Source: Caldicellulosiruptoraceae bacterium PP1
GTDB taxonomy: Bacteria; Bacillota; Thermoanaerobacteria; Caldicellulosiruptorales; Caldicellulosiruptoraceae
Direction of reading: 5' to 3'
DNA length: 64,000 nt
Assembly: GCA_041320695.1 (NCBI GenBank)
Contig: JBGGOQ010000010.1
Coordinates: 1-64,000 of the forward strand
The notes beneath the pieces were generated by a model, which made no database searches, had not been told where the DNA came from, and saw nothing but the letters and a program-made list of their open reading frames with translations. Each line of letters opens with the position of its first letter. Position 1 is the stretch's first letter. The position numbers and the translations under genes are program-made. Of the stretch, positions 7,891-16,825 are shown one piece after another.

Positions 7891-8588
7891 TACCATACAA
7901 CCTCCTGTGCGGAGATTCTTTCTTTATTTTCCCTAAACTCAACTATTTTACCACTTCTTAATCTCATAATAGAGCTTGCCATACCACCTATTGCACTATT
8001 ATGTGTAATTAAGATAATTGTTGTTCCATACTTTTTATTTACCTCCTCAAGTAAGTGTAAAACCCTTTTAGCATTTTCAAAATCCAATGCACCAGTAGGT
8101 TCGTCACACAAAATCATCTTTGGATTTTTTGCAATAGCTCTTGCAATTGCAACCCTTTGTTGTTGTCCGCCTGATAGTTCATAAGGATATTTATCTTTGC
8201 AATCATACATATCAACATTTTTTAATATTTCATCAACAGAAAATGAATTTTTTGAAAGAACAGCACAAGATAAAACATTTTCATAAACAGTGAGGCTCTG
8301 AACAAGATTATAAAACTGAAAAACAAAACCTATCTTTTCTCTACGGTAAAGTGTTAATTTGTTTTGGTCTAATTTAGTTATATTTTGACCATCAACTATA
8401 ACATCTCCTGAAGTTACTCTATCAATTCCTCCTAAGATGTTTAGTAAAGTAGTTTTTCCCGAACCTGAAGGCCCAAATACTACATAAAAGCCCCCTTCAT
8501 CTAAAGAAAAGGAAATATTATCTAATGCCTTAACCTCGAAATCACCAGTTTTATAAATCTTTGAAAGAGATGAAGCCTCAATAAACAT
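7890..8588 (-). CDS. MacB/LolD-type ABC transporter ATP-binding protein
   Basis: 232 residues, ATG preceded by TTTGGAGGTTTATTC. Walker A is GPSGSGKT, the Q-loop VFQFYNLV, the signature LSGGQQQR, Walker B MILCDEPTGALD, and the H-loop ITHNS. The length and the FVFQFYNLVQSLTVYENV stretch are diagnostic for the LolD/MacB/SalX group, which energises FtsX-type permeases such as the one encoded just downstream. Its promoter contains a dyad operator (see 8618-8647), so the pair is probably induced by a substrate or stress through a repressor not encoded in the window. Confidence 0.92.
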   Translation of the reverse strand: MFIEASSLSKIYKTGDFEVKALDNISFSLDEGGFYVVFGPSGSGKTTLLNILGGIDRVTSGDVIVDGQNITKLDQNKLTLYRREKIGFVFQFYNLVQSLTVYENVLSCAVLSKNSFSVDEILKNVDMYDCKDKYPYELSGGQQQRVAIARAIAKNPKMILCDEPTGALDFENAKRVLHLLEEVNKKYGTTIILITHNSAIGGMASSIMRLRSGKIVEFRENKERISAQEVVW

Positions 8589-8617
8589 GAATAAACCTCC
8601 AAAATTTACTTTTATAT

Positions 8618-8647
8618 ATTATGACTCTTTAGTCATATATATGTCAA
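8618..8647 (-). promoter_or_regulatory. Sigma-A promoter with embedded dyad operator for the ABC cassette
   Basis: On the reverse strand TTGACA (8642-8647) and CATAAT (8618-8623) are separated by 18 bases. Between and over the -10 lies the palindrome ATGACT-CTTT-AGTCAT (8621-8636). Repressors of the TetR family commonly bind dyads of this shape overlapping the promoters of efflux genes, so repression by a trans-acting TetR-like protein is likely; no such regulator gene is adjacent. Confidence 0.65.
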
Positions 8648-8823
8648 GGTGTTTTATTTTATTCTCATTAAAAACTTTTTTTAGTTAAATATTATTTTGT
8701 TTAATTGAATATTAAAAAGAAAATTATATATGATAATATAGTATAAAATTTATTGTTATTTTTTATTGTAAATGATCCAATAATATGGAATGTTATTATA
8801 CGTTTATTATTGAGGTGATATAA

Positions 8824-9081
8824 ATGAATAAAAAATTAAAAAATGTTACATTCACTCTTCCTATTGAAACAATTAACAAGCTCAAACTATTAGTAAAAGA
8901 AAATTATATTAATTCTTTAAATTCAGGTGTTAAAGAGGCAGTAGAAAAGTATATAGCTAAAAAAGAAAAAGAAAAATTCAAAAAGGAAATGGAAGCAGCT
9001 GCAAAGGACAATATGTTTTTAAATGACTTATTTGAAACCATGACTGCCTTTGAAAAAGTTGACATAAAAACAGGAGCGTAA
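8824..9081 (+). CDS. Ribbon-helix-helix antitoxin-like protein, no toxin partner next to it
   Basis: 85 residues, ATG after TTGAGGTGATATAA. Residues 6-50 have the ribbon-helix-helix pattern (VTFTLPIETINKLKLLVKEN...SGVKEAVEKYIAKKEKE). The tail KKEMEAAAKDNMFLNDLFETMTAFEKVD matches the toxin-wrapping tail of MazE/VapB-like RHH antitoxins, which normally precede a MazF or PIN toxin by a few bases. Here no such toxin follows. The stop codon TAA (9079-9081) lies inside the left inverted repeat of a palindrome-rich element, so the original C-terminus may have been replaced by an insertion that also separated or removed the toxin. Confidence 0.7.
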   Translation: MNKKLKNVTFTLPIETINKLKLLVKENYINSLNSGVKEAVEKYIAKKEKEKFKKEMEAAAKDNMFLNDLFETMTAFEKVDIKTGA

Positions 9082-9524
9082 TAGTCTACCTTGCACCAAC
9101 CATGATAACTTATTACCCAGCTGCAATCTTCCGACTGCAACCAAGCAGGTCATCACCATGACTGATGGGTTGTTCGACTATATAGGATATCTGGCATAGC
9201 CATACACAACCCCAAATAGGCTGTATATGACCACAACCCATATACTTTCCTTAGCTTATTTAAGTAGAGGTTTATATCCTCTAAAAACTAAAGAAAATGA
9301 GTTCTTCGACACCCCATATAGTCTTAGCTCGACCCTGTATGATAGGTTGGAACCCTACTGCAATCAAATAAAGGTATTCGACTGCAATAAAGCTTTTCCC
9401 AACCATACAGAATCTTCCCTCCGGCTGTATATGGAGGGATTTAAGCCACCATATACAACCTTTGGCCGACCCATACACCACCCTTTCGGATAGTATATAA
9501 ATCTGGGCTCAACCATTACGCTCC
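9073..9524. repeat. Palindrome-rich non-coding element bounded by GGAGCGTAAT inverted repeats
   Basis: The 10-mer GGAGCGTAAT at 9073-9082 is repeated inverted as ATTACGCTCC at 9515-9524. The interior is less AT-rich than its surroundings and is built from copies of a CCATATACAACC-like word in alternating orientation: 9200-9211, 9219-9229 (inverted), 9231-9245, 9314-9321, 9335-9341 (inverted), 9403-9410, 9423-9434 (inverted), 9449-9460 and 9470-9482. Neighbouring copies can form hairpins, best 9423-9434 with 9449-9460 (11 of 12 pairs). CTGCAAT recurs at 9121, 9357 and 9382, and CGACTGCAA at 9132 and 9379. No convincing gene is present: the open frames on both strands are short, lack ribosome sites and simply translate the repeats. 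It may be a MITE-like element or a structured RNA. Confidence 0.55.
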
Positions 9525-9685
9525 CTTCACTATTTATAATGTCCAACATCGAATCATTTATACATAAAAAAATTAAATATTTATTTTAAAAAATTTGTAA
9601 AAATTTTTTAATCTTATATTATAGAAGGTTGCAATAAAAAAGGGTAAAATATAAATGAAGTATTATTAAGCAAAGGTGAATAGAA

Positions 9686-11086
9686 TTGGTTGGCTATTTT
9701 TTACCACACCCCCCCATATTAATTGATAAAATTGGTAAGGGAAGAGAAAAAGAATGCCAAAAAACTTTAGATTCATTTTATAAAGTTGCACATGAGATAA
9801 AAGAAATAAAACCTGATACAATTATTATTATTTCACCTCATGCACCAGTTTTTTCTGATTCATTTTTTGTAAATAACAGCAAAGTTATCAGTGGAAATTT
9901 AAGTAGATTAGGTTATAAAGATATAAAGATGACTTTTTATAATAATAATGAATTTGTTAATAAATTAACGATTATTGCCCATGAACAAAATATCCCATTA
10001 GCATTTATTGATGATAGTTTGAGGCATAAATATGGGATTGATAATAATTTAGATCATGGTGCAATAGTTCCATTATATTTTTTAACACAACAATATAGTA
10101 ACTTTTCTTTAGTTCATTTATCATATTCCTTATTAGATGACTTAATGCTTTATAGATTTGGCATGTTATTAAGAAGTATATCAGAGACATTATCTCAAAA
10201 TATTCTAATAATAGCTTCAGGCGATTTATCTCATAAACTAACACTTGACGGACCATACGGATATGTTGAGGAAGGGCCATTGTTTGATAGAACCTTTGTT
10301 GAACTGATAAAAGAGAGAAAGTTCAAAGAAGCCTTTCAAATTGATAAAGTTCTTGCTGAAAAAGCAGGAGAATGTGGTTTTAGGTCATATAAGGTTTTAT
10401 TAGGATTTTTCGAAGGCTATAAAGTATACTCAGAAGTATATTCGTATGAAGGGCCTTTTGGTGTAGGCTATATGGTAGCACGTTTTGAAGATAAAAAAGA
10501 AAAGGACATTTCTTTATTTAAAGAAATTAAATATATAAAAAATAGCTATATGGATAATATCAGGAAGAATGAAGATGCATATACAAAACTTGCAAGAGAG
10601 AGCTTAGAATATTATATAAAACATAGAAGATTCCTCGATACATTTCCTGACTATGTAACAGACGAGATGCTTAATAAGAAAGCAGGTGTATTTGTATCGA
10701 TTAAGAAAGATGGGACATTAAGAGGTTGCATAGGAACAATAGAACCTTTTTATGAAAACATTGCAAAAGAAATTATCAAAAATGCAGTTGCTGCAGGTAC
10801 ACGTGATCCAAGATTTTATCCCGTTGAAGAAGATGAACTTCATAACCTTGAATATCACGTTGATGTTTTAAATAAGCCCGAAAAAGTTTTGTCTAAAGAT
10901 GAACTTGATCCTAAGATCTATGGCGTTATTGTTAAGAGTGGATATAAAAAGGGATTATTACTACCTGACTTAGAAGGTATAGATACAGTAGAGGAACAGC
11001 TTAGGATTGCATGTCAAAAAGCTAACATAGAATATGGAAGTGAAGATTTTGAAATTGAAAGATTTACAGTAGAAAGGCACCACTAA
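9686..11086 (+). CDS. amrA: AmmeMemoRadiSam system protein A: extradiol-dioxygenase-like domain fused to AMMECR1
   Basis: 466 residues from TTG 9686, behind AAGGTGAAT. Residues 1-265 resemble the LigB/Memo-like class III dioxygenase fold (FLPHPPIL..., IIIISPHAPVF, ASGDLSHKL), with conserved His positions suited to a metal site. Residues 295-460 are an AMMECR1 domain with the invariant LRGCIGT motif and AAGTRDPRFYPV. AMMECR1, Memo and a radical-SAM enzyme occur together across archaea and bacteria, and their shared reaction is unknown. The radical-SAM partner is the next gene. Fusion of both accessory domains in one chain supports a joint function. Confidence 0.85.
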   Translation: MVGYFLPHPPILIDKIGKGREKECQKTLDSFYKVAHEIKEIKPDTIIIISPHAPVFSDSFFVNNSKVISGNLSRLGYKDIKMTFYNNNEFVNKLTIIAHEQNIPLAFIDDSLRHKYGIDNNLDHGAIVPLYFLTQQYSNFSLVHLSYSLLDDLMLYRFGMLLRSISETLSQNILIIASGDLSHKLTLDGPYGYVEEGPLFDRTFVELIKERKFKEAFQIDKVLAEKAGECGFRSYKVLLGFFEGYKVYSEVYSYEGPFGVGYMVARFEDKKEKDISLFKEIKYIKNSYMDNIRKNEDAYTKLARESLEYYIKHRRFLDTFPDYVTDEMLNKKAGVFVSIKKDGTLRGCIGTIEPFYENIAKEIIKNAVAAGTRDPRFYPVEEDELHNLEYHVDVLNKPEKVLSKDELDPKIYGVIVKSGYKKGLLLPDLEGIDTVEEQLRIACQKANIEYGSEDFEIERFTVERHH

Positions 11087-11100
11087 GGGAGGCAGAATTG

Positions 11101-11946
11101 ATGAAAGAAGCAAAATACTATGATGTAGATAATGAAAAAGTTAAATGTAAACTATGTCCTCATATGTGCCTTTTGCCAGAAGGTAAATTTGGTATTTGCA
11201 GAACTAGACAAAACATAAATGGCAAGCTGTATTCATTAAATTATGGTTATATATCTTCAATAGCATTTGATCCAATAGAAAAGAAGCCTTTATATAATTT
11301 TTATCCAGGGAGTTCCATATTATCAATAGGAACTTATGGCTGTTCATTCAGATGTTTGCACTGCCAAAACTATGAGATATCACAAGAAAAACCAAATTTA
11401 TTTGAAGTTGAGACAAACAAACTAATTGAATTTGCTAAAAATGACCCTAAATGTATCGGTATTGCATTTACTTATAACGAGCCTACAAACTGGTTTGAGT
11501 ATGTTATTGATGTTTCAAAACAATTTAAGGAAAATGGTCTTAAAACAGTATTAGTTACAAATGGGTATTTGAATAAAGAACCTCTTTATGAACTTCTTAA
11601 TTACATTGACGCAATGAATATTGATTTAAAGGCATTTTCAAATGATTTTTATAGAAAAATTTGTGGTGGAGAAATTGAGCCAGTAAAGCAGTTTATAGAA
11701 ATCTCAGCACAAAAGATACATATAGAAATAACAACATTGATAATCCCTACACTAAATGATTCAATTGAGGAGATTGAAAAATTAAGTTCATGGCTTGCTT
11801 CAATAGATGATAGAATTCCACTACACCTAACAAGATATTTTCCTCGTTACAAAATGGATTTACCACCGACACCTAAAGAAAAACTATTAGAACTTCAAAA
11901 AATAGCAAAAAAATATTTAACTTATGTTTATATAGGTAATATATGA
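11101..11946 (+). CDS. amrS: AmmeMemoRadiSam system radical SAM enzyme
   Basis: 281 residues from ATG 11101, preceded by AAGGGAGGCAGAATTG. The radical-SAM cluster motif is CSFRCLHC with Cys81, Cys85 and Cys88 ligating a 4Fe-4S cluster, followed by QNYEIS as in the AmrS/PflA-like group. An N-terminal CKLCPHMC...CRTR stretch supplies four more Cys for a possible extra metal site. SAM-binding region TYNEPT is present. The gene starts 14 bases after amrA and continues into cdaA, so all are probably on one transcript. The substrate is unknown for the whole family. Confidence 0.88.
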   Translation: MKEAKYYDVDNEKVKCKLCPHMCLLPEGKFGICRTRQNINGKLYSLNYGYISSIAFDPIEKKPLYNFYPGSSILSIGTYGCSFRCLHCQNYEISQEKPNLFEVETNKLIEFAKNDPKCIGIAFTYNEPTNWFEYVIDVSKQFKENGLKTVLVTNGYLNKEPLYELLNYIDAMNIDLKAFSNDFYRKICGGEIEPVKQFIEISAQKIHIEITTLIIPTLNDSIEEIEKLSSWLASIDDRIPLHLTRYFPRYKMDLPPTPKEKLLELQKIAKKYLTYVYIGNI

Positions 11947-11964
11947 AGCTTAGGGGGATATACA

Positions 11965-12813
11965 TTGCTTACAAATATTTACTATGATTTTGTGGATTTA
12001 CTAAGAAACTTATCGCTTATTAGAATAACTATATTTGATATAGTTGATATAGCAATTGTATCTTTTGTTGTATATAAGCTTATTATGCTTATTAGAGACA
12101 CAAGAGCATATCAGCTTGTAAAAGGTATTGTCATTTTACTTTTGATAACTCAAATTAGCAAATGGCTTAAACTAAACATAATAAATTGGTTACTTACAAA
12201 CACATTATCCTATGGTGTTCTTGCACTTTTAATTGTTTTCCAGCCTGAGCTAAGAAGAGCATTAGAACAAATTGGCAGAAGTAAAATATGGGGTAAATTA
12301 TTCTCGTTAGAAGGTGAAGAAAATAAAATTAAATGGCAAAACAGTATAGAAGAGATAATAAAGGCACTATTATATTTATCCAAAAATAAGATTGGTGCTC
12401 TGATTGTTGTTGAAGGTGACACAAAGATTGGTGAAATTATTAATACAGGTATAATTATTGATTCAGAGATATCATCGCAGCTTCTTATTAATATATTTAT
12501 TCCTAATACTCCTCTTCATGATGGAGCTGTTGTAATCAGAGATGGCAAAATTAAAGCTGCTGCATGTTTTCTACCACTGAGCGAAAACAGGTACATAAGC
12601 AAGGAACTTGGAACAAGGCATAGAGCTGCACTTGGAATAACTGAAAACTCGGACGCTACAGCTATTGTAGTTTCTGAAGAAACAGGAATTATATCAGTTG
12701 CATATAATGGAGGACTTACACGAAACTTAAATACAGAAAGCCTTCGAAAGATTTTATCAAGACCACTTAAAAATGAAAAAAATAAAAACAGCTTTTTTAA
12801 ATGGAGGCGTTAA
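11965..12813 (+). CDS. cdaA: Diadenylate cyclase CdaA
   Basis: 282 residues from TTG 11965, behind TTAGGGGGATATACA. It makes cyclic di-AMP from two ATP at the membrane. Three transmembrane helices occupy about residues 23-100. The DAC domain follows, with the catalytic DGA (Asp186) and RHR (218-220) motifs intact in HDGAVVIRDGKI and TRHRAALGI. Length and layout match CdaA of Bacillus and Clostridia. The next gene, cdaR, encodes its membrane regulator and overlaps its end. glmM, the usual third gene, is not here; uvrC follows instead. Confidence 0.95.
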   Translation: MLTNIYYDFVDLLRNLSLIRITIFDIVDIAIVSFVVYKLIMLIRDTRAYQLVKGIVILLLITQISKWLKLNIINWLLTNTLSYGVLALLIVFQPELRRALEQIGRSKIWGKLFSLEGEENKIKWQNSIEEIIKALLYLSKNKIGALIVVEGDTKIGEIINTGIIIDSEISSQLLINIFIPNTPLHDGAVVIRDGKIKAAACFLPLSENRYISKELGTRHRAALGITENSDATAIVVSEETGIISVAYNGGLTRNLNTESLRKILSRPLKNEKNKNSFFKWRR

Positions 12814-12815
12814 AT

Positions 12816-14033
12816 TTGAAGTTACTTAATATAAAGAAGGTTAATGATGATACATTTTATATAAAAGTTATTTCCATTGTAATTGCAATTATTTTATGGT
12901 TTTATGTAAATAGCATAATAAATCCAATTAAAAAGAAAGAGATAATTGTCCCAATAAAATATAATACAACAACACTATCAAAAGGACTTATTATGACCGA
13001 AACTAGCTCAAAAGAAACAAGGCTTGTTATTAGTGGGACCCAAGATGAACTAAACAAGATAGATGAGAGTGCAATACAGGCAGTTGTGGATTTTTCCAAT
13101 GTTCATACAATAGGAGAGGTAAAGCTTGGCGTTACCATTCATAATCTACCAAATAGAGTTAATTTGGAAAATCAATATCCAAAAGCTGTAAATGTTAGTA
13201 TAGATAACATTATATCAATTCAAAGAAGCGTTGATACAGAGTTAAAAGGTAAAGCAAAAGAAGGATATATTGTATACAATGTTCAGGAAGAGCCTAATGT
13301 CATTACAATTAAAGGTGCAGAATCAGATGTTAGGCAAATTAGCAAATGCCTTGCTTCATTAGATTTGAGTTTTAATGATAGATCCTTCAAAGCATCTATA
13401 CCTATAAAAATAATTGATAACAAGGGCAAAGATATTACTAATTTATTTGAATTATCACAAAAGAGCATAGATATATATGTTGATATCTTAAAGACAAAGC
13501 AAGTTCCATTAACCATAAAATTCAAAGGACAACTTCCAAGTGATAGGATTATTTCAAAGGTTGTTATGAAGCCATCTGTAATTAATATTGCAGGGAAACC
13601 AGAAGATGTTGATAATTTAACTGAAATAGTTGTTGGAACAATAGATGTAAAAAACTTAAGTTCATATTCTACTTATCAGTTCAATTTCAGTATGCCTAAA
13701 GATGTCAAGAATCTTGATAAAGTGAAGCAGGTTGAGATAAATATATGGACAGATAAGGTATATGAAAAAACACTTAGTATTCCTATTGATGTTAAAACTG
13801 CTGATAATTCATTTGAATATGTGATTTTACAAAATAGCATAAAAATAGTTATAAAGGGACCACAATCCACAATTGATAAAATTACTGCAGATAACTTTAA
13901 AGCCACAATAAATGTTGATAATCCTCAGGAGGGGAAGATAAAAGTCCCATTAAATTTTGAAAAACCACAAAATGTAGAAATTTCCAACAATATTCCTGAG
14001 TACATAGAGGTTGAAATAAAAAAGAAAGAATAG
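12816..14033 (+). CDS. cdaR: CdaR, YbbR-domain regulator of CdaA
   Basis: 405 residues from TTG 12816, chosen because GGAGGCG at 12803-12809 is the ribosome site; an ATG at 12801 would lie on top of it. One N-terminal transmembrane helix (about residues 18-36, VISIVIAIILWFYVN) anchors four extracytoplasmic YbbR repeats of about 80-90 residues each, at roughly 50-125, 135-215, 225-305 and 315-400. In Bacillus and Listeria this protein binds CdaA and modulates cyclic di-AMP output. The ribosome site lies inside the end of cdaA, so translation is coupled. Confidence 0.92.
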   Translation: MKLLNIKKVNDDTFYIKVISIVIAIILWFYVNSIINPIKKKEIIVPIKYNTTTLSKGLIMTETSSKETRLVISGTQDELNKIDESAIQAVVDFSNVHTIGEVKLGVTIHNLPNRVNLENQYPKAVNVSIDNIISIQRSVDTELKGKAKEGYIVYNVQEEPNVITIKGAESDVRQISKCLASLDLSFNDRSFKASIPIKIIDNKGKDITNLFELSQKSIDIYVDILKTKQVPLTIKFKGQLPSDRIISKVVMKPSVINIAGKPEDVDNLTEIVVGTIDVKNLSSYSTYQFNFSMPKDVKNLDKVKQVEINIWTDKVYEKTLSIPIDVKTADNSFEYVILQNSIKIVIKGPQSTIDKITADNFKATINVDNPQEGKIKVPLNFEKPQNVEISNNIPEYIEVEIKKKE

Positions 14034-14057
14034 ATTAAAAATTCGGAGGAGACTTCT

Positions 14058-15851
14058 GTGGTAAATGCTTTAATAGAAGAAAAATTAAAACTTTTGCCGG
14101 GCAACCCCGGCGTTTATCTTATGAAAGATGAAAACAATCAAATTATATATGTTGGGAAAGCTAAAAATCTAAAAAATAGAGTTCGCCAATATTTTCAAAA
14201 TATTTCTAATAAGGACTCAAAGACAGTTGCACTTGTTAAAAAGATAAGGGATTTTGATTTTATTGTAACAGATACAGAGATAGAGGCACTTGTCTTAGAA
14301 TGTAACTTAATAAAAGAATATAGACCAAAGTTCAATATTCTTCTTAGGGATGATAAATACTATCTTTATTTTAAAATAACTAATGAAGAATATCCAAGAT
14401 TGATACTTGCAAGACGTATTGAAAAAGACAAAGCAACATATTTTGGACCTTTTGTGAAAGGTGTAAGTGTTAGATACATTGCTGAATTTTTAAGATCACT
14501 ATTTCAGGTAAGAACATGTAACCTAAATCTACCAAGTGATAAGAATAAGAAAAAACCATGTTTAAACTATCATATAAAAAAATGCAGTGCTCCATGTAAC
14601 AATTTAATATCTCAAGAGGAGTATAATAAAAATATTGAAGAACTCAAAAAAGTCCTAAATGGGAAAGGTGATGAAGTAATAAAAAGACTTCAAAATGAGA
14701 TGAATGAACTTGCAGAAGCACTAGAGTTTGAGAAAGCTGCAATACTTAGAGATAATATTAGGCAACTTAAAAATATTGTGGAAAAACAAAAGGTTATATA
14801 TTATGATGATAGAAATGAAGATATAATAAATTATGCAAAAAATGATAAAGCTATTTGTTATGTAGTGTTAGTGATTAGAAATGGGAAACTAATAAATAAA
14901 GAAGAATTTTTTATAGACACACCAGACTATAACTTGCAGAGTTTTCTTGAAATGTATTATTCACAAGTTATATCTCTGCCTAAAGAGATAATAATTCCAG
15001 AAGAAATAGAAAATAAAGAAAATATTGAAGGTTTGATAGAAAAACTCTATTATTTTAAATCTAAGATTAGAGTTCCTAAGATAGGTGAGAAAAAAGAACT
15101 AATTGAAATGAGCAAGAAAAATGCAGAGATAGATCTTTTAAATAAACAGAAGCTTGATATATTTTATAAAGATATTCTTTCTAAACTTTCCGAAATATCT
15201 GGCTTGGATACAGACATTAATAAAATTGAAAGTTATGACATTTCAAATATAAGTGGGAACGATAATGTTGCATCTATGGTAGTATTTGAGAATGGCCGTT
15301 TTATTAAAGACTACTATAGGAAATTTAGGATAAAAACAGTTGAAGGACAAGATGATTACGGCAGTATAAGAGAAGTAATTCAAAGAAGGTTTACAGATAT
15401 TGAGAAACACGGTAAATTCCCAGATGCAATATTTATTGATGGTGGTATTGGACAAGTAAATACTACAAAAGAGGTTTTAAAACAGCTAAATATAAATATT
15501 CCTGTTTTCGGAATGGTTAAAGACGATAGACACAAGACAAAAGACCTATTATATGAAGGAAAAGAATTAAACATACAAGAATATCCGGAATTATATAAAC
15601 TAGTGTATCAAATACAAGAAGAAACACACAGATTTGCGATAAAATATCATAAACAATTGAGAAGCAAACATTTATATGAGTCAATATTAGATGAGATTGA
15701 TGGAATTGGTGAAAAAAGAAAGATAAAGTTATTTAGAACTTTCGGATCAATTGATAACCTGAGGCAAGCAACAGTTGAAGAAATATCAAAACAGAGTGGT
15801 ATTCCGATTGAGATAGCTGAAAGAATTAAAAGAAAGTTAACAAAATATTAA
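14058..15851 (+). CDS. uvrC: Excinuclease ABC subunit C
   Basis: 597 residues from GTG 14058, after ATTCGGAGGAGACTTCT. It makes both incisions in UvrABC nucleotide excision repair. The GIY-YIG nuclease domain is residues 14-95 (PGVYLMKDENNQIIYVGKAKNL), followed by a Cys cluster (CLNYHIKKCSAPC) at about 170-183, the UVR motif (LAEALEFEKAAILRDNIRQL) near 215-235, the RNase-H-like C-terminal nuclease (ESYDISNISG, FIDGGIGQV) and two helix-hairpin-helix motifs at the end (LDEIDGIGEKRKIKL, SIPIEIAERI region). All parts are present. Its position after cdaR is probably simple co-transcription. Confidence 0.96.
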   Translation: MVNALIEEKLKLLPGNPGVYLMKDENNQIIYVGKAKNLKNRVRQYFQNISNKDSKTVALVKKIRDFDFIVTDTEIEALVLECNLIKEYRPKFNILLRDDKYYLYFKITNEEYPRLILARRIEKDKATYFGPFVKGVSVRYIAEFLRSLFQVRTCNLNLPSDKNKKKPCLNYHIKKCSAPCNNLISQEEYNKNIEELKKVLNGKGDEVIKRLQNEMNELAEALEFEKAAILRDNIRQLKNIVEKQKVIYYDDRNEDIINYAKNDKAICYVVLVIRNGKLINKEEFFIDTPDYNLQSFLEMYYSQVISLPKEIIIPEEIENKENIEGLIEKLYYFKSKIRVPKIGEKKELIEMSKKNAEIDLLNKQKLDIFYKDILSKLSEISGLDTDINKIESYDISNISGNDNVASMVVFENGRFIKDYYRKFRIKTVEGQDDYGSIREVIQRRFTDIEKHGKFPDAIFIDGGIGQVNTTKEVLKQLNINIPVFGMVKDDRHKTKDLLYEGKELNIQEYPELYKLVYQIQEETHRFAIKYHKQLRSKHLYESILDEIDGIGEKRKIKLFRTFGSIDNLRQATVEEISKQSGIPIEIAERIKRKLTKY

Positions 15852-15875
15852 GTATTTATAGAAAGGATGAAAGAA

Positions 15876-16808
15876 TTGTTTTACACCACAGTTGCAAAAC
15901 TTGTGAAAGAATTAAGCCTTGAAAATTTATCAGGCCTTGATAATTTAGAACAAAGAAAAATTAAAGATATGAATCTTAACAGACCAGCATTACAACTTAT
16001 GGGTTTTTTTGAACATTTTGACATTGAAAGAGTTCAGATTATTGGTATGTCCGAAACAGCATATTTAAAAACAATGTCAGAAGAACAAAGAAAAAATGCT
16101 GTCGAAAAGTTATTTACTTATAACATACCATGTGTAATTATTACAACAAACCTTGAACCATATCCTGAGTTTATTGAGTTTTCGAAGAAATATAATGTCC
16201 CTTTATTGAGGACAAAAGAGGTAACAACAAGATTTATGACTAATTTATCTACATTTTTATCTCATGAATTAGCTCCAAGAATAACAAGACATGGGACATT
16301 AGTAAATGTTTATGGTGAAGGTGTATTGATGCTTGGTGAAAGTGGAGTAGGAAAAAGTGAAACAGCACTTGAACTTGTAAAAAGAGGACATATACTTGTT
16401 GCAGACGATGCAGTTGAAATACGAAAACTTTCAGAAAAAACACTTGTTGGCGAAGCACCTGAGATTATAAGGCATTTGCTTGAGATAAGAGGTATTGGGA
16501 TACTTGATGTAAAAAATCTTTTTGGTGTTGGTTGCGTTAAAGAATCAGAAAGAATAGATCTTGTGATACAGCTTGAGAATTGGAGAGAAAACAAAGAATA
16601 CGAAAGATTGGGGCTACATGACCAGTTTATAGATATACTTGGCATTCAAGTTCCATCGCTCATAATTCCAGTTCGTCCAGGCAGAAACCTTGCTATTATT
16701 GTAGAGGTTGCAGCTATGAACAATAGACAAAAGAAGATGGGCTATAACGCTGCCAAAGCACTTTCGGAAAGACTTCTTAATCAGATGAATAAAACAGAAA
16801 AAGTATAA
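15876..16808 (+). CDS. hprK: HPr kinase/phosphorylase
   Basis: 310 residues from TTG 15876, nine bases behind AAAGG; the ATG at 15867 touches that ribosome site and is less likely. HprK phosphorylates HPr on Ser46 and reverses it with phosphate, governing carbon catabolite repression. The P-loop [14 protein letters not shown] begins at residue 154, His and Asp of the active site occur in [13 protein letters not shown], and the family signature [17 protein letters not shown] closes the protein. Its presence indicates that the host uses Firmicute-type CcpA/HPr control. It is the sixth gene of the run beginning at amrA. Confidence 0.95.
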   Translation: MFYTTVAKLVKELSLENLSGLDNLEQRKIKDMNLNRPALQLMGFFEHFDIERVQIIGMSETAYLKTMSEEQRKNAVEKLFTYNIPCVIITTNLEPYPEFIEFSKKYNVPLLRTKEVTTRFMTNLSTFLSHELAPRITRHGTLVNVYGEGVLMLGESGVGKSETALELVKRGHILVADDAVEIRKLSEKTLVGEAPEIIRHLLEIRGIGILDVKNLFGVGCVKESERIDLVIQLENWRENKEYERLGLHDQFIDILGIQVPSLIIPVRPGRNLAIIVEVAAMNNRQKKMGYNAAKALSERLLNQMNKTEKV

Positions 16809-16825
16809 TAGTTGAGGTGTCTTTA

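Noticed and set aside
9227-9493. 88-codon frame on the + strand, and two frames on the - strand at 9281-9481 and 9364-9549
   Set aside because: They lie inside the palindrome cluster, have no ribosome site, and their sequences simply translate the repeated words.
15867-15875. ATG start of hprK three codons upstream
   Set aside because: It touches the ribosome site AAAGG, so the TTG at 15876 is favoured; the difference is only three residues.
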